From assembly GCA_018053185.1 (NCBI GenBank), contig JAGPLX010000001.1:21872-85871 (forward strand): 64,000 nucleotides of DNA, in the 5' to 3' direction. How positions within the stretch are numbered: the first letter of the stretch is position 1; every line of letters begins with the position of its first letter. This DNA comes from Syntrophobacteraceae bacterium (GTDB taxonomy: Bacteria > Desulfobacterota > Syntrophobacteria > Syntrophobacterales > Syntrophobacteraceae). The notes beneath the pieces were generated by a model, which searched no databases, was not told the DNA's origin, and was given only the letters and a program-made list of their open reading frames with translations. Position numbers and translations under genes: made by a program. This document shows, piece after piece, positions 11,935-22,678 of this stretch.

Positions 11935-12244
11935 CCGGTTCTCCAGGGTACCGACGACCCTTGGGGAAAGACCCGAGGTCTGAAGGCTCGGCTGTTCCGC
12001 GGCAATGATGCCCGGGGGGTCGACGAATACGCAACATTGCGGGTCAGTACGACAGAAATGTGCATCCAGTCTCTCCAAGGGGCATACAGGGCTGTGCCTA
12101 GATGAAGCAGATGTGGAATTTCTCCGTACAGTACCGGTCAATCGGCAGCGGGGTATGCCGAAAACGATAAAGAATCCAGGGCCGAGAGCCGGGCAATGGT
12201 TCGAGAGGCTTTGTTTCTGGACTCCTTGGTAAGGAGGAAAAGCG
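11935..12244 (+). other. Gene-free gap where fusA is expected
   Basis: These 310 bases separate rpsG and tuf. Frames were read for EF-G motifs (P-loop AHIDAGKTT, DTPGH, C-terminal domains) and none was seen, so this is not a recognisable fusA remnant. The only short open frame (12005-12232) resembles nothing known. No convincing promoter was found. The last bases hold the strong AAGGAGG site of tuf. Confidence 0.6.
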
Positions 12245-13438
<1,194 letters not shown>

Positions 13439-13506
13439 GTCGAGCCAATGACATAGCCCTTAGAGGAAATTCCATTGGAATCCCCAAGGCATAGGATTTT
13501 ATTACC

Positions 13507-13815
13507 ATGACAAATCAAAGAATTCGCATCCGACTCAAAGCTTACGATCATAAGCTTCTGGATCAATCCACGAGCGAAATCGTATCCACGGCCAAGAAAA
13601 CCGGTGCGAGGGTGGCCGGCCCCATTCCGCTTCCCACCAAGATTCAGCGCTACACGGTTCTTCGGTCTCCTCACGTGGACAAGAAGTCGCGTGAACAGTT
13701 CGAGATCCGTATTCACAAACGTCTGATCGACATTCTCGAACCAACCCAGCAGACGGTGGATTCTTTGATGAAGTTGGATTTATCTGCCGGTGTGGATGTG
13801 GAAATCAAGCTTTAG
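13507..13815 (+). CDS. rpsJ: 30S ribosomal protein S10
   Basis: S10 belongs to the 30S head and also, as NusE, pairs with NusB in antitermination. It has 102 residues beginning [20 protein letters not shown], with the conserved [29 protein letters not shown] split across the loop that enters the 30S core. ATG 13507 is the first start in the frame. A short palindrome, ATTCCATTGGAAT (13469-13481), lies just upstream. It opens the S10 block, 68 bases after tuf. Confidence 0.98.
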   Translation: MTNQRIRIRLKAYDHKLLDQSTSEIVSTAKKTGARVAGPIPLPTKIQRYTVLRSPHVDKKSREQFEIRIHKRLIDILEPTQQTVDSLMKLDLSAGVDVEIKL

Positions 13816-13855
13816 GAGTTAAACCGCCTGGTTTGAGTAGAAAGAGCACCTTGCC

Positions 13856-14488
13856 ATGATCAAAACACTTATCGGACGCAAACTGGAGATGACCCAGATC
13901 TTTGCAGAGGACGGCAGCGTGGTGCCCATCACCCTGATCGAGGCCGGCCCTTGCACGGTGACACAGGTTAAGACTCCCGCCACCGACGGCTACTCCGCCT
14001 TACAGATCGGTTTCGGGTCTCGAAAGCCCAAGAATGTGAACCGACCGACCAAGGGACATTTGGACAAGGTAGGCAAGGGCTATTTTCGGGTATTGCGGGA
14101 AGTGCGGGTGGAGGATGCTGCCGCTTTTCAACCGGGACAGGAGATTTCCCTTGAGTCCTTCGAGATCGGAGAACACGTCGACATCGTTGGCAAGAGCAAA
14201 GGGAAAGGATTCGCAGGTCCCATCAAGCGGTGGGGGTTTCAACGCGGTCCTGCAGGCCATGGCTCCAAGAATATTCGTGAACCCGGTTCCACTGGAAATG
14301 CCACTTTCCCCGGTCGCGTCATCAAGGGGAAGAAGATGGCCGGCCAGAAAGGGAACAAGCGTGTTACGGTCATGAACCTGCAGATTGTGGATGTTCGTCC
14401 CGAAATGAACTTGCTTTTGGTTAAGGGGGCTGTTCCGGGGGCCAAGAACGGAATCGTGTTCATTCGAAAGACCAATCGGGTGAAATGA
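13856..14488 (+). CDS. rplC: 50S ribosomal protein L3
   Basis: L3 is a primary 23S rRNA binder reaching the peptidyl-transferase centre. The 210-residue product begins [20 protein letters not shown]. The loop [31 protein letters not shown] (broken here only for description) carries the Gln that is methylated by PrmB in many bacteria. The C-terminus [13 protein letters not shown] is typical. It is second in the S10 block, 40 bases after rpsJ, with rplD close behind. Confidence 0.97.
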   Translation: MIKTLIGRKLEMTQIFAEDGSVVPITLIEAGPCTVTQVKTPATDGYSALQIGFGSRKPKNVNRPTKGHLDKVGKGYFRVLREVRVEDAAAFQPGQEISLESFEIGEHVDIVGKSKGKGFAGPIKRWGFQRGPAGHGSKNIREPGSTGNATFPGRVIKGKKMAGQKGNKRVTVMNLQIVDVRPEMNLLLVKGAVPGAKNGIVFIRKTNRVK

Positions 14489-14528
14489 TGCAGGAACCGA
14501 AAGGCCTGCGGAAGGGTTGAGGATCACC

Positions 14529-15152
14529 ATGCCAACAGTGGATCTTTACAGCATGAATCGTGAGGTCGTCGGGCAACTGGATCTGCGCGAGGACATTTTT
14601 GGTGTCCCCGTGAAGCCCCATGTGATGCACCAGGTGGTACTGTACCAGCTCAACAAGCGTCGATCCGGGACAGCCAAGACCAAAGGCAGGAGCGAAGTGG
14701 CCGGGGGGGGCAAGAAGCCCTGGCGCCAGAAAGGCACGGGTCGGGCTCGCGCGGGAACCTCCCGCTCTCCCCTGTGGCGTGGTGGCGGCACCATCCACGG
14801 ACCTCAACCCAGAAGCTACGACATGAGGGTTCCCAAGAAGGTCCGCGCCCTGGGGCTCAAGATGGCCCTCAGCCAGAAGATCGCCGACGGGGAGTTCACG
14901 GTGTTGGACCAGATCCAGCTGGAGCGGATCAAGACGAAGGACTTCTCTGCGCTCCTGGAGCGCTTCGATCTATCGAAGACCCTCGTGGTCATCCCCTGGA
15001 AGGATGAAAGGGTGGAAAAATCGGCTCGGAATCTGCCCAACGTCAAGGTTTTGAGATCCGAGGGACTCAACGTCTACGACGTGCTCAACCACCACCATTT
15101 GCTTCTGACCCGGGAGACGGTCGGGAAAATAGAGGAGTCATTGGGATCATGA
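14529..15152 (+). CDS. rplD: 50S ribosomal protein L4
   Basis: L4 lines the peptide exit tunnel and in enterobacteria represses the S10 operon. The product is 207 residues from ATG 14529, beginning [36 protein letters not shown] marks the extended tunnel loop. A TTG at 14517 in frame would add four residues, but GAGG sits 6 bases before the ATG, which also matches the family start. Its stop overlaps the rplW start by four bases (ATGA), indicating translational coupling. Confidence 0.96.
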   Translation: MPTVDLYSMNREVVGQLDLREDIFGVPVKPHVMHQVVLYQLNKRRSGTAKTKGRSEVAGGGKKPWRQKGTGRARAGTSRSPLWRGGGTIHGPQPRSYDMRVPKKVRALGLKMALSQKIADGEFTVLDQIQLERIKTKDFSALLERFDLSKTLVVIPWKDERVEKSARNLPNVKVLRSEGLNVYDVLNHHHLLLTRETVGKIEESLGS

Positions 15153-15442
15153 ACGAGAAGACCTATCGGATACTCAAGCGTCCCTTGGTGACGGAGAAAA
15201 GCACCAGGGAAAAGGAAGCCTACAATAAGCTCTACTTCGAGGTGGACCGGAGAGCCAACAAGATCGAGATCCGGCAGGCGGTTGAGCGGATATTCAAAGT
15301 GAATGTTCTCGACGTCGCCACCATGAACATGAAGGGCAAGCGAAAACGAGTAGGCCGCTTCTTTACCAAGAAGCCGGACTGGAAGAAGGCAATCGTCACC
15401 ATCAAGCCCGGGCAGCGTGTTGAGTTTTTCGAGGGCGTGTAG
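15149..15442 (+). CDS. rplW: 50S ribosomal protein L23
   Basis: L23 sits at the tunnel exit and docks trigger factor and SRP. It has 97 residues, beginning [19 protein letters not shown], the family signature, with [20 protein letters not shown] and the extended loop [13 protein letters not shown]. The C-terminal [20 protein letters not shown] is typical. The start codon overlaps the rplD stop, and rplB follows 17 bases after its stop. Confidence 0.97.
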   Translation: MNEKTYRILKRPLVTEKSTREKEAYNKLYFEVDRRANKIEIRQAVERIFKVNVLDVATMNMKGKRKRVGRFFTKKPDWKKAIVTIKPGQRVEFFEGV

Positions 15443-15459
15443 CACTGGAGAAGACAACC

Positions 15460-16281
15460 ATGAGTAACAAGAAAGTCAACCCGACATCCCCGGGGCGCCG
15501 GTTTCTCACCATTCCAAGGTTCGACGAGATCACCCGAAAGGACCCGGAAAAGAGCCTTCTTGAACCCCTCAACAGATCCGGGGGACGCAACAACCGCGGG
15601 CGGGTTACCTCGTGGCATCGGGGGGGCGGACATAAGCGGCAGTACAGAGTCATCGACTTCAAACGAAACAAGGAAAACATCCCCGCCAAGGTGGTGAGCA
15701 TCGAATACGACCCTAACCGGTCGGCTCGTATCGCCCTGCTCCACTATGTGGATGGGGAGAAGCGCTATATTCTGGCTCCCATAGGCATTTCCGTGGGGGA
15801 TACCATCCTCACGAGCCAGGACGCCGATATCAAGCCGGGCAATTGTCTCAGGCTGGCAAACATTCCCCTGGGCACGGTGGTTCACAACGTCGAAATGAAA
15901 CCCGGCAAAGGAGGTCAGTTGGCCAGATCGGCCGGATCGGGTGCCCAGCTGATCGCCAAGGAGGGTCGCCATGCGATTTTGCGGTTGCCCTCGAGCGAGA
16001 TGCGCATGGTGCCCATCGAGTGCAAGGCCACAGTCGGCCAGGTGGGCAATACCGATCATGAGAACCGCTCCCTGGGGAAGGCGGGACGAACGCGCTGGTT
16101 TGGACGCAGGCCTCATGTTCGAGGGGTCGCGATGAACCCCGTAGACCACCCCATGGGAGGAGGCGAGGGGAGAAGTTCGGGAGGAAGGCATCCCTGCACA
16201 CCCTGGGGCGTCCCGACTAAAGGGTACCGGACACGCAAGAGAAAGTCCAGCGATAAAATGATCATTCGTCGACGTAAGTAG
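15460..16281 (+). CDS. rplB: 50S ribosomal protein L2
   Basis: L2 is a core 23S rRNA protein required for subunit association and peptidyl transfer. It has 273 residues. [19 protein letters not shown] lies near residue 45, and the C-terminal signature [20 protein letters not shown] contains the conserved functional histidine. It ends [13 protein letters not shown] gap of 111 bases to rpsS follows, longer than most spacers in this cluster, with no recognisable feature in it. Confidence 0.98.
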   Translation: MSNKKVNPTSPGRRFLTIPRFDEITRKDPEKSLLEPLNRSGGRNNRGRVTSWHRGGGHKRQYRVIDFKRNKENIPAKVVSIEYDPNRSARIALLHYVDGEKRYILAPIGISVGDTILTSQDADIKPGNCLRLANIPLGTVVHNVEMKPGKGGQLARSAGSGAQLIAKEGRHAILRLPSSEMRMVPIECKATVGQVGNTDHENRSLGKAGRTRWFGRRPHVRGVAMNPVDHPMGGGEGRSSGGRHPCTPWGVPTKGYRTRKRKSSDKMIIRRRK

Positions 16282-16392
16282 CCTCGAAGCCCGGGCTTTC
16301 CGCATCCACGCGCCCTCCCCTCTCCCCTTTTCGAAAAACGAGGCGCACGGAGGATTCCCGGAGACGGCCGGCAAAAAGCACAGGAGGATAAG

Positions 16393-16680
16393 GTGCCTCG
16401 CTCTCTAAAAAAAGGGCCTTTCGTGGATGACCACTTGATGGAAAAGGTTCGCAAGGCCAGGGAAACCGGAGACCGGAAGGTTATCAAGACTTGGTCGAGG
16501 AGATCCACCATTGTTCCTGAATTCGTGGGAATCACTCTAGCCGTCCATAACGGCAAGAAGTTCATTCCAGTTTTTGTCACGGAAAACATGGTGGGACATA
16601 AACTCGGAGAATTCTCGCCGACCAGAACCTTTTACGGCCATGCGGGAGATAAGAAATCCAGAGTGAAAGGGAAGAAGTGA
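16393..16680 (+). CDS. rpsS: 30S ribosomal protein S19
   Basis: S19 lies in the 30S head near the A site and complexes with S13. It has 95 residues, beginning (M)[18 protein letters not shown], with the conserved [23 protein letters not shown] and [16 protein letters not shown]. The start is GTG 16393, with AGGAGG ten bases upstream. Its TGA stop overlaps the rplV ATG (TGATG), so the two are likely translationally coupled. Confidence 0.97.
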   Translation: MPRSLKKGPFVDDHLMEKVRKARETGDRKVIKTWSRRSTIVPEFVGITLAVHNGKKFIPVFVTENMVGHKLGEFSPTRTFYGHAGDKKSRVKGKK

Positions 16681-17012
16681 TGGAAGTGAGAGCCGTGAGC
16701 AAATACCTGCGCATTTCTCCCCACAAGGCCCGGCTGGTTGCCGATCTGGTTCGAGGCAAAATGGTTGCGGATGCCTTGACGACTCTCAAATTTACACCCA
16801 AGAAGGGCGCACGGTTCATCAACAAGACATTGCGCTCGGCCGTAGCAAATGCCGAAAATGTCCGTAGCATCGACGTGGACACCCTGTTCGTGAAGGTGAT
16901 CCTGGTGGACGAGGGACCCCGGCTCAAGCGTTGGCGACCTCGGGCCATGGGGCGCGCTACCCGAATTCTCAAACGCACGAGTCACATCACCGTGGTGCTG
17001 GCGGAGAAATAA
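16680..17012 (+). CDS. rplV: 50S ribosomal protein L22
   Basis: L22 contributes the tunnel constriction where macrolide-resistance changes occur. It has 110 residues, beginning [27 protein letters not shown], the family hallmark, and the extended hairpin RLKRWRPRAMGRATRI is intact. ATG 16680 overlaps the rpsS stop by one base; an in-frame GTG at 16677 is the only alternative. rpsC starts 31 bases further on. Confidence 0.97.
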   Translation: MEVRAVSKYLRISPHKARLVADLVRGKMVADALTTLKFTPKKGARFINKTLRSAVANAENVRSIDVDTLFVKVILVDEGPRLKRWRPRAMGRATRILKRTSHITVVLAEK

Positions 17013-17043
17013 CCTTAACGACTCAAAATGGTGGAGGTGAAGT

Positions 17044-17670
17044 TTGGGACAGAAAGTACATCCGATTGGATTCCGACTGGGCGTAATCCAAACCTGGGAT
17101 TCGAAGTGGTTCGCCGCCCGCGATTATCCCAAGCTGGTGTATGAAGATCGACTCATTCGGGATTACATCAAATCCCGCTTGTCTCATGCCGGAATCGCCA
17201 AGGTGGAGGTCGAACGGGCCGCCAACAAGGCGAAGATCCGAATTCACACGGCACGACCCGGAATCGTGATCGGCAAAAAGGGGGCTGAAATCGAAGCCCT
17301 GCGCCAAGACCTCGAGAGAAGGTTCAAGAGGGAGATCCTCATCGACATTCAGGAGGTCCGGCGTCCCGAACTCGACGCCACCCTCGTCGCGGAAAATGTA
17401 GCTCTGCAGCTCGTACGGCGTGTGGCATTTCGTCGAGCCATGAAACGGGCAGTGACCGCAGCGCTCAAGTTTGGAGCCAAGGGAGTACGAGTGGCGTGCG
17501 CCGGACGGCTGGGCGGTGCCGAGATGGCCCGGCGGGAATGGTACCGGGAGGGGCGAGTCCCCCTCCATACTCTGCGGGCGGACATTGATTACGGGACCGC
17601 CCTTGCCAAGACCACCTACGGTATTATCGGAGTCAAGGTTTGGATCTTCAAGGGAGAGGTTTTATCCTAA
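17044..17670 (+). CDS. rpsC: 30S ribosomal protein S3
   Basis: S3 lines the mRNA entry channel and takes part in ribosomal helicase activity. It has 208 residues with an N-terminal [21 protein letters not shown], the KH domain motif [18 protein letters not shown] around residues 78-95, and a C-terminal domain ending [11 protein letters not shown]. The start is TTG 17044, preceded by GGAGGTGAAG. In most bacteria rplP follows almost at once; here 151 bases intervene, with a stable hairpin at 17721-17747. Confidence 0.97.
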   Translation: MGQKVHPIGFRLGVIQTWDSKWFAARDYPKLVYEDRLIRDYIKSRLSHAGIAKVEVERAANKAKIRIHTARPGIVIGKKGAEIEALRQDLERRFKREILIDIQEVRRPELDATLVAENVALQLVRRVAFRRAMKRAVTAALKFGAKGVRVACAGRLGGAEMARREWYREGRVPLHTLRADIDYGTALAKTTYGIIGVKVWIFKGEVLS

Positions 17671-17720
17671 GGAATGTGACGCATCGCAATCGGCACGGAA
17701 TGCAGATTCGTTGGTCCGGA

Positions 17721-17747
17721 CGGTCGGGATTGGTATCCCCCCGGCCG
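17721..17747 (+). repeat. Hairpin in the rpsC-rplP spacer
   Basis: CGGTCGGG (17721-17728) pairs with CCCGGCCG (17740-17747) through eight pairs including one G-U, with an 11-base loop. It is followed by a run of A rather than T, so it is not an intrinsic terminator on this strand. It may be an mRNA processing or translational control element; no function is shown. Confidence 0.45.
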
Positions 17748-17821
17748 ACAAAAAAAGGGGAAACCCTGCCCGAACTTGCCGAAGCGATCGCGTTTGCCGT
17801 GGGTAGACAGGAGACATACCG

Positions 17822-18238
17822 ATGTTAGCACCCAAAAGGGTTAAATATCGAAAGCAACAGAAAGGCCGCATGCGGGGCACTGCCTACCGGGGCAGTGCGT
17901 TGAGTTTCGGCGATTTTGGCCTGAAGGCCGTGGAATGCGGGCGAATCAGCTCCCGTCAAATCGAGGCGGCCCGAATCGCCATCACGCGACACGTAAAACG
18001 AGGCGGAAAGGTGTGGATCCGATTTTTCCCCGATAAGCCAATCACCAAGAAACCGGCGGAAACTCGAATGGGTAAAGGCAAGGGTTCGCCCGAGGGATGG
18101 GTGGCGGTCATCAAGCCAGGTCGGATGCTTTATGAAATCAAGGGAGTTCCCGAGCTAGTGGCCAGGGAAGCCCTTCGCCTCGCCGCGCATAAACTCCCCA
18201 TCCCCACCCGGTTTGTATCCAGACAGGATGTACTATGA
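17822..18238 (+). CDS. rplP: 50S ribosomal protein L16
   Basis: L16 shapes the A-site tRNA elbow contact of the large subunit. It has 138 residues, beginning [19 protein letters not shown], with the conserved [21 protein letters not shown] and the loop [22 protein letters not shown] interrupted only by normal variation. A GACAGGAG site precedes ATG 17822. It overlaps rpmC by four bases (ATGA), a typical coupling. Confidence 0.97.
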   Translation: MLAPKRVKYRKQQKGRMRGTAYRGSALSFGDFGLKAVECGRISSRQIEAARIAITRHVKRGGKVWIRFFPDKPITKKPAETRMGKGKGSPEGWVAVIKPGRMLYEIKGVPELVAREALRLAAHKLPIPTRFVSRQDVL

Positions 18239-18435
18239 AAGCAAACACCCTTCGGGACATGACCAAAGAAGAACTCCTTCACAAGCTCAATGAGCTTCGC
18301 GAGGCACTGTTCAACCTCAGGTTTCAGCATGCAACGGGCCAGTTGGAAAACACCGCGCAGCTTCGCAAGACCCAAAAAAACATCGCGCGGATCCTTTCCG
18401 TGTTGACCGAAATGGAACGAAAGACTGCAGCATAA
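18235..18435 (+). CDS. rpmC: 50S ribosomal protein L29
   Basis: L29 is a small helical-hairpin protein next to the tunnel exit. It has 66 residues: [20 protein letters not shown], then [20 protein letters not shown], then [16 protein letters not shown]. These are the two antiparallel helices of the family. It is encoded by the ATG overlapping the rplP stop. rpsQ starts 11 bases after its stop. Confidence 0.97.
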   Translation: MKANTLRDMTKEELLHKLNELREALFNLRFQHATGQLENTAQLRKTQKNIARILSVLTEMERKTAA

Positions 18436-18446
18436 GGCGATCAACC

Positions 18447-18710
18447 ATGGGAAATCCGAAATCCAATAGAAAGACAAGAATTGGGACCGTGCTCAGCAAC
18501 AAGATGGATCGGACCGTGATTGTCCAGGTCGAGCGGCTCATCCACCATCCGATGTACCACAAGCTCATCCGCAGGCGGAATAAGTTCGCGGCTCACGATT
18601 CGGACAATTCCTGCGGCGTGGGCGATCGAGTGCTCATTCAGGAAAGCCGCCCTCTCAGTAAAACCAAACGGTGGGTGGTGGTGACGATTCTCGAGAAGGC
18701 TTCCATTTAG
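18447..18710 (+). CDS. rpsQ: 30S ribosomal protein S17
   Basis: S17 is an OB-fold primary binder of 16S rRNA helix 11. It has 87 residues with the motif [20 protein letters not shown] and the second signature [21 protein letters not shown] 18447 is the only sensible start. A 73-base spacer precedes rplN. Confidence 0.97.
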   Translation: MGNPKSNRKTRIGTVLSNKMDRTVIVQVERLIHHPMYHKLIRRRNKFAAHDSDNSCGVGDRVLIQESRPLSKTKRWVVVTILEKASI

Positions 18711-18783
18711 TCCAGAGGTGGTTGCCGTCCACAATCGCCGGCTTGAGCCGGGAAACGGCAGCAATGTGAGGGTGGAGTAGGTC

Positions 18784-19152
18784 ATGATACAAGCAGAAAC
18801 TCAGCTGAACGCCGCGGACAACTCAGGTGCCAAACGCCTATACTGCATCAAGGTCCTGGGCGGCACGCGCAGGCGGTATGCAACCGTGGGGGATATCATC
18901 GTCGTGTCGGTCAAGGAAGCCATCCCCAATGCCAAGGTCAAGAAAGGGGATGTCCTGCGTGCTGTGGTGGTCCGCACCAGGAAAGAGGTCCGTCGCCCTG
19001 ATGGCTCCTACATTCGATTCGACGACAATTCCGCGGTGTTGATCAATGCGGCCAAGGAACCCATAGGAACCCGGATTTTCGGTCCGGTAGCCAGGGAACT
19101 GCGAGCCAAACAATTCATGAAAATCATCTCTTTGGCCCCGGAGGTACTATAA
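18784..19152 (+). CDS. rplN: 50S ribosomal protein L14
   Basis: L14 is part of an inter-subunit bridge and the docking site of the silencing factor RsfS. It has 122 residues, beginning [20 protein letters not shown], with the highly conserved [18 protein letters not shown] and [30 protein letters not shown] precedes ATG 18784. It opens the classical spc block, with rplX 20 bases downstream. Confidence 0.98.
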   Translation: MIQAETQLNAADNSGAKRLYCIKVLGGTRRRYATVGDIIVVSVKEAIPNAKVKKGDVLRAVVVRTRKEVRRPDGSYIRFDDNSAVLINAAKEPIGTRIFGPVARELRAKQFMKIISLAPEVL

Positions 19153-19172
19153 CGGGATGAGGGATTCACTCG

Positions 19173-19502
19173 ATGGAAGCTGGCAGCAAATATCGAATCA
19201 AAAAAAATGATATGGTCATGGTGATCGCCGGGAAGGAAAAAGGCAAGACCGGCAAGGTGCTTCGGGTAATTCCCAAAAAGGACCGCGCCATCGTTGAAAA
19301 GCTCAACATGGTCAAGCGGCACATGAAGCCGGGTCCCCAAAGCCGTCAGGGGGGCATCCTGGAGAGGGAAGCGCCGATTCACATCTCCAACTTGAAATTG
19401 ATCTGTTCCAAGTGTACCGACCCGACCAGAGTGGGCTATCGAACCCTGGAAGATGACCGGAAGGTTCGTTACTGTAAGAAATGCAGTGAAGTCATCGATT
19501 AG
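19173..19502 (+). CDS. rplX: 50S ribosomal protein L24
   Basis: L24 is an assembly initiator that binds the 5' domain of 23S rRNA. It has 109 residues with an N-terminal KOW motif ([19 protein letters not shown]) and [20 protein letters not shown]. The C-terminal part carries two CxxC pairs (CSKC and CKKC) in [13 protein letters not shown] and [11 protein letters not shown], consistent with a zinc-knuckle-like end seen in many L24 proteins. rplE follows 41 bases later. Confidence 0.97.
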   Translation: MEAGSKYRIKKNDMVMVIAGKEKGKTGKVLRVIPKKDRAIVEKLNMVKRHMKPGPQSRQGGILEREAPIHISNLKLICSKCTDPTRVGYRTLEDDRKVRYCKKCSEVID

Positions 19503-19543
19503 GGCCACGTCCACCGCAGCAGGTCCGGGAGTGGAGGCGATTC

Positions 19544-20083
19544 ATGACGCGGTTGCGTGAGAAGTATCAAACGGAGATTGTTCCCAAACTCAGGGAGCGG
19601 TTTCACTACCGAAGTCCCATGGAAATTCCGAGGCTCAGCAAGATCGTGTTGAACATGGGGTTGGGGGAAGCCATCCAGAACATCAAGGTGCTGGATTCGG
19701 CCGCCGAGGAGCTGGGCCAGATCAGCGGGCAGAAGCCCGTCATCACCCGGGCGCGCCTGAGCATCGCGGCATTCAAGCTTCGAAAGGGCATGCCCATCGG
19801 TTGCATGGTCACCCTTCGGGGCAACCGAATGTACGAATTCCTCGACAAACTGGTCAATGTGGCCTTGCCGCGCGTTCGTGATTTCCGCGGTGTCTCACCC
19901 AAGTCCCTGGACGGTCGAGGGAACTACACCCTGGGAATCAAGGAACACATCATTTTCCCGGAGATCGACTACGACAAGATCGATAAGATCAAGGGCCTGA
20001 ACATCACCATCGTCACCACGGCTCGAAACGACGATGAGGCACGAGCCCTCTTGAGCCTGATGGGAATGCCCTTTAGGCAGTAG
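19544..20083 (+). CDS. rplE: 50S ribosomal protein L5
   Basis: L5 binds 5S rRNA and contacts P-site tRNA and S13. It has 179 residues with an N-terminal [17 protein letters not shown] and the signature [19 protein letters not shown]; the middle has [20 protein letters not shown] and [20 protein letters not shown], and the C-terminus [23 protein letters not shown] 19544 follows GTGGAGGCGATTC. rpsN starts 19 bases after the stop. Confidence 0.98.
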   Translation: MTRLREKYQTEIVPKLRERFHYRSPMEIPRLSKIVLNMGLGEAIQNIKVLDSAAEELGQISGQKPVITRARLSIAAFKLRKGMPIGCMVTLRGNRMYEFLDKLVNVALPRVRDFRGVSPKSLDGRGNYTLGIKEHIIFPEIDYDKIDKIKGLNITIVTTARNDDEARALLSLMGMPFRQ

Positions 20084-20102
20084 GCTGAAGAAGGAGACTA
20101 CT

Positions 20103-20288
20103 TTGGCAAAGAAATCGTTGATTGCGAAGGCGAAGCGAACTCCCAAATTCAGTGCCAGGAAATACAACCGTTGCCCCCTGTGCGGACGACCACGGGCCTT
20201 TTTGCGCAAGTTCGGGATCTGCCGGATTTGCTTCCGGAACATGGCGCTGCAGGGAGAGCTACCCGGCGTGGTCAAATCCAGCTGGTAA
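20103..20288 (+). CDS. rpsN: 30S ribosomal protein S14, zinc-binding type
   Basis: S14 binds late in the 30S head. The product is the short 61-residue zinc form: Cys24, Cys27, Cys40 and Cys43 (CPLC and CRIC) form the zinc site, and the C-terminus [14 protein letters not shown] is the family end. The start is TTG 20103 with AAGGAGA ten bases before. Bacteria lacking zinc often switch to a zinc-free paralogue; none is seen in this window. Confidence 0.96.
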   Translation: MAKKSLIAKAKRTPKFSARKYNRCPLCGRPRAFLRKFGICRICFRNMALQGELPGVVKSSW

Positions 20289-20319
20289 GCATCACGGGGA
20301 GTCAAAAGGAGCATTTGGT

Positions 20320-20718
20320 ATGGCCGTAACGGATCCCATTGCCGATTTTCTCAATCGGATCAAGAATGGACAAAAGGCGCGGTTCGACAAGGTGGATATT
20401 CCCGCATCTCAGATGAAGATCAACATCGCACGGATTCTGAGAGAGGAGGGCTACATCAGGAACTACAAGTTGATCCGGGACAACAAGCAGGGTATCCTTC
20501 GAATCCACCTCAAGTACTGCGACAACAGGCAGGCCGCAATCGCGGAAACCAAGCGCATCAGCAGGCCGGGTTGCCGCGTCTACGTAGGGCATTTGGAAAT
20601 TCCGCGGGTGAGGAATGGCCTGGGCATCAGCATCTTGTCCACCTCAAAGGGAATCATGACCGACAACCAGGCAAGACAGCAAGGGATCGGCGGCGAGTTG
20701 CTCTGTAGCATCTGGTAG
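20320..20718 (+). CDS. rpsH: 30S ribosomal protein S8
   Basis: S8 binds the central domain of 16S rRNA and in E. coli represses the spc operon by binding the rplX-rplE mRNA region. It has 132 residues from ATG 20320, beginning [20 protein letters not shown]. The C-terminal signature [20 protein letters not shown] is complete. The frame stays open upstream to 20122 but that part overlaps rpsN in another register. AAAGGAG precedes the start. Confidence 0.97.
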   Translation: MAVTDPIADFLNRIKNGQKARFDKVDIPASQMKINIARILREEGYIRNYKLIRDNKQGILRIHLKYCDNRQAAIAETKRISRPGCRVYVGHLEIPRVRNGLGISILSTSKGIMTDNQARQQGIGGELLCSIW

Positions 20719-20782
20719 CACCGCTTCTTTCCCATCGCTGAGTCCGTTGACCCACGGAACCTGAAGCTCAAGGAGTATCACT

Positions 20783-21325
20783 ATGTCACGTGTGGGAAAG
20801 TTGCCCATCAGCGTCCCCCCGGGAGTCACGGTAACGCTGGAAGACGACATCATCACGGTAACGGGACCCAAGGGGAGCCTTGCTTCCCACCTTCCAGCGA
20901 GCCTGGAGATCGAGATTGATCCCCAGATCGTGAGGGTCAAGCGAAAGGACGAGAGCAACCGGGCTCGAGCGTTGCATGGACTTACGCGGGCTCTGGTGTA
21001 CAACATGGTGCACGGCGTCAGCCAGGGATTCTCGGTGGTACTCGAGATCCAAGGAACTGGATATCGGGCGGAGGTGCAAAACAATGTGCTCAACCTCAAC
21101 TTAGGCTACTCCCATCCCATCCAGTTTCCGGTGCCCGATTCCATCAAGGCATCCGTAGAACGACAGACGGTGGTTCGGCTCGAAGGGATCCACAAGGAAC
21201 TCCTGGGTCAGACGGCCGCCCGCATCCGCGCACTCAGACCTGTGGAACCTTACAAAGGCAAGGGAATTCGCTTCGCGGGCGAACATATCCATCGCAAAGT
21301 GGGCAAGGCAGGATCGAAGAAGTAG
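20783..21325 (+). CDS. rplF: 50S ribosomal protein L6
   Basis: L6 sits near the sarcin-ricin loop and factor-binding site. It has 180 residues, made of two similar alpha/beta domains. The start MSRVGKLPISVPPGVTVTLE and the second-domain signature EPYKGKGIRFAGEHIHRKVG are both canonical. ATG 20783 has CAAGGAGT ten bases upstream. rplR follows at 18 bases. Confidence 0.98.
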   Translation: MSRVGKLPISVPPGVTVTLEDDIITVTGPKGSLASHLPASLEIEIDPQIVRVKRKDESNRARALHGLTRALVYNMVHGVSQGFSVVLEIQGTGYRAEVQNNVLNLNLGYSHPIQFPVPDSIKASVERQTVVRLEGIHKELLGQTAARIRALRPVEPYKGKGIRFAGEHIHRKVGKAGSKK

Positions 21326-21343
21326 GAATGAAGGGAAAGAACA

Positions 21344-21715
21344 ATGGTCACCAAGGCAAACCCGCGTGAAGTTGCACGCCAGAGGCGAAAGACGCGCATA
21401 CGAAAGAAGATTTTCGGCACGGCTCAGCGCCCCCGCTTGTCGGTGTTTCGAAGCGACAAACATATCTATGCTCAAGTGATTGACGACACCCAAGGGGTGA
21501 CTCTCGTAGCGGCCTCGACCCTTTCGCCGGAGTACCGTGAAGCTTCTCCTCCCAAAGGGAAGGCGGAAGCTGCCAAAAAGGTGGGGGAGCTTGTGGCCCA
21601 AAAGGCATTGGAGAAGGGCATCACGAGCGTAGTTTTTGATCGAAACGGGTTCATCTACCATGGTCGTGTTCGAGCACTGGCCGATGCGGCGCGGCAGGCA
21701 GGGTTGGATTTTTAA
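21344..21715 (+). CDS. rplR: 50S ribosomal protein L18
   Basis: L18 brings 5S rRNA into the large subunit together with L5. It has 123 residues with a basic N-terminal tail ([19 protein letters not shown]), then [20 protein letters not shown] and the C-terminal [23 protein letters not shown] 21344 is the first start in the frame. The spacing to rpsE is 26 bases. Confidence 0.98.
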   Translation: MVTKANPREVARQRRKTRIRKKIFGTAQRPRLSVFRSDKHIYAQVIDDTQGVTLVAASTLSPEYREASPPKGKAEAAKKVGELVAQKALEKGITSVVFDRNGFIYHGRVRALADAARQAGLDF

Positions 21716-21741
21716 GGGCAGGAATCTGCACACAGGGAGGG

Positions 21742-22242
21742 ATGCAATTGCTAGCAGTCGAGTCAAGCCAACTTCAGTTGATTGACAAGGTGGTCCATAT
21801 CAGCCGGGTAGCCAAGGTGGTCAAGGGCGGGCGTCGTTTCTCCTTCAGTGCAATCGTGGTGGTGGGAGACGGGAATGGCCGTGTGGGGTTCAGCCTTGGG
21901 AAAGCCAACGAAGTGCCCGAGGCCATTCGCAAGGGAATGGAAGCGGCCAAACGCATGATGTTTGATATCCCCTTAGTCGACGGGACGATTCCTCACGAGG
22001 TTCTGGGTCGTTTTGGCGCCTCCTCCGTCGTACTGAAGCCTGCCTCCCCCGGTACGGGAATCATTGCCGGAGGTGCCGTGCGGGCGATCATGGAAGCGGC
22101 TGGAATTCACGACATCCTTACCAAGTGCATAGGATCGAGAAACCCTCATAATGTGGTCAAAGCCGTCATGGAAGGGCTAAAGAATTTGAGAGGTCGTGAG
22201 ACGGTCGTCAAAATGCGGGGACGGGAACTGGCCCAGAAGTAG
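21742..22242 (+). CDS. rpsE: 30S ribosomal protein S5
   Basis: S5 acts in mRNA entry and decoding fidelity. It has 166 residues: a double-stranded RNA-binding N-terminal domain with [20 protein letters not shown] and [20 protein letters not shown], then the S5 C-terminal domain with [26 protein letters not shown] lies directly before ATG 21742. The extra N-terminal [12 protein letters not shown] is variable in the family. Confidence 0.97.
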   Translation: MQLLAVESSQLQLIDKVVHISRVAKVVKGGRRFSFSAIVVVGDGNGRVGFSLGKANEVPEAIRKGMEAAKRMMFDIPLVDGTIPHEVLGRFGASSVVLKPASPGTGIIAGGAVRAIMEAAGIHDILTKCIGSRNPHNVVKAVMEGLKNLRGRETVVKMRGRELAQK

Positions 22243-22391
22243 AAGCCGATTCCCTTAGCGCGAGCGGCATAGGTCGGCACGGACCGAACAAATTGTCCCG
22301 AAAGCCCGAAAAGATATCAACACTCCGTGATAGGATTCCCGGCTCCCCCGGCATGAAGGGAGAGTGCCCTATCCGTTTGAAGGAAGAATCA

Positions 22392-22574
22392 ATGGCAACC
22401 CCCATACAAGTCAAACTCGTTCGAAGCCCCATTGGGCATCCCGAGAAGCATCGAAAAATTCTCCAGGCACTGGGTCTCACCAAGCTCAACAAAACGGTGA
22501 ACCTGTATGCAACCCCCACGATTGTGGGGGCCATTCGCAAGGTCATTCATATGGTGGAAGTCACGGAGCGTTAG
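22392..22574 (+). CDS. rpmD: 50S ribosomal protein L30
   Basis: L30 is a small large-subunit protein. It has 60 residues from ATG 22392, beginning MATPIQVKLVRSPIGHPEKH, with the signature LGLTKLNKTVNLYATPTIVG. The frame is open back to 22293, but the family starts at this ATG and GAAGGAAGAATCA supplies a ribosome-binding site. 149 bases separate it from rpsE. Confidence 0.96.
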   Translation: MATPIQVKLVRSPIGHPEKHRKILQALGLTKLNKTVNLYATPTIVGAIRKVIHMVEVTER

Positions 22575-22678
22575 TCCCACCGGGTTCTCACCGTCACTCT
22601 TGTTTCGGGCATGGTTTTGTCTCCGGTGCACGGCATCATGCAAACAGGAATTTACTCCAACAGAGCATGGATACATCA

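Noticed and set aside
11935..12244. Possible fusA pseudogene
   Set aside because: No EF-G motif or similarity in any frame; 310 bases is too short for anything but a scar.
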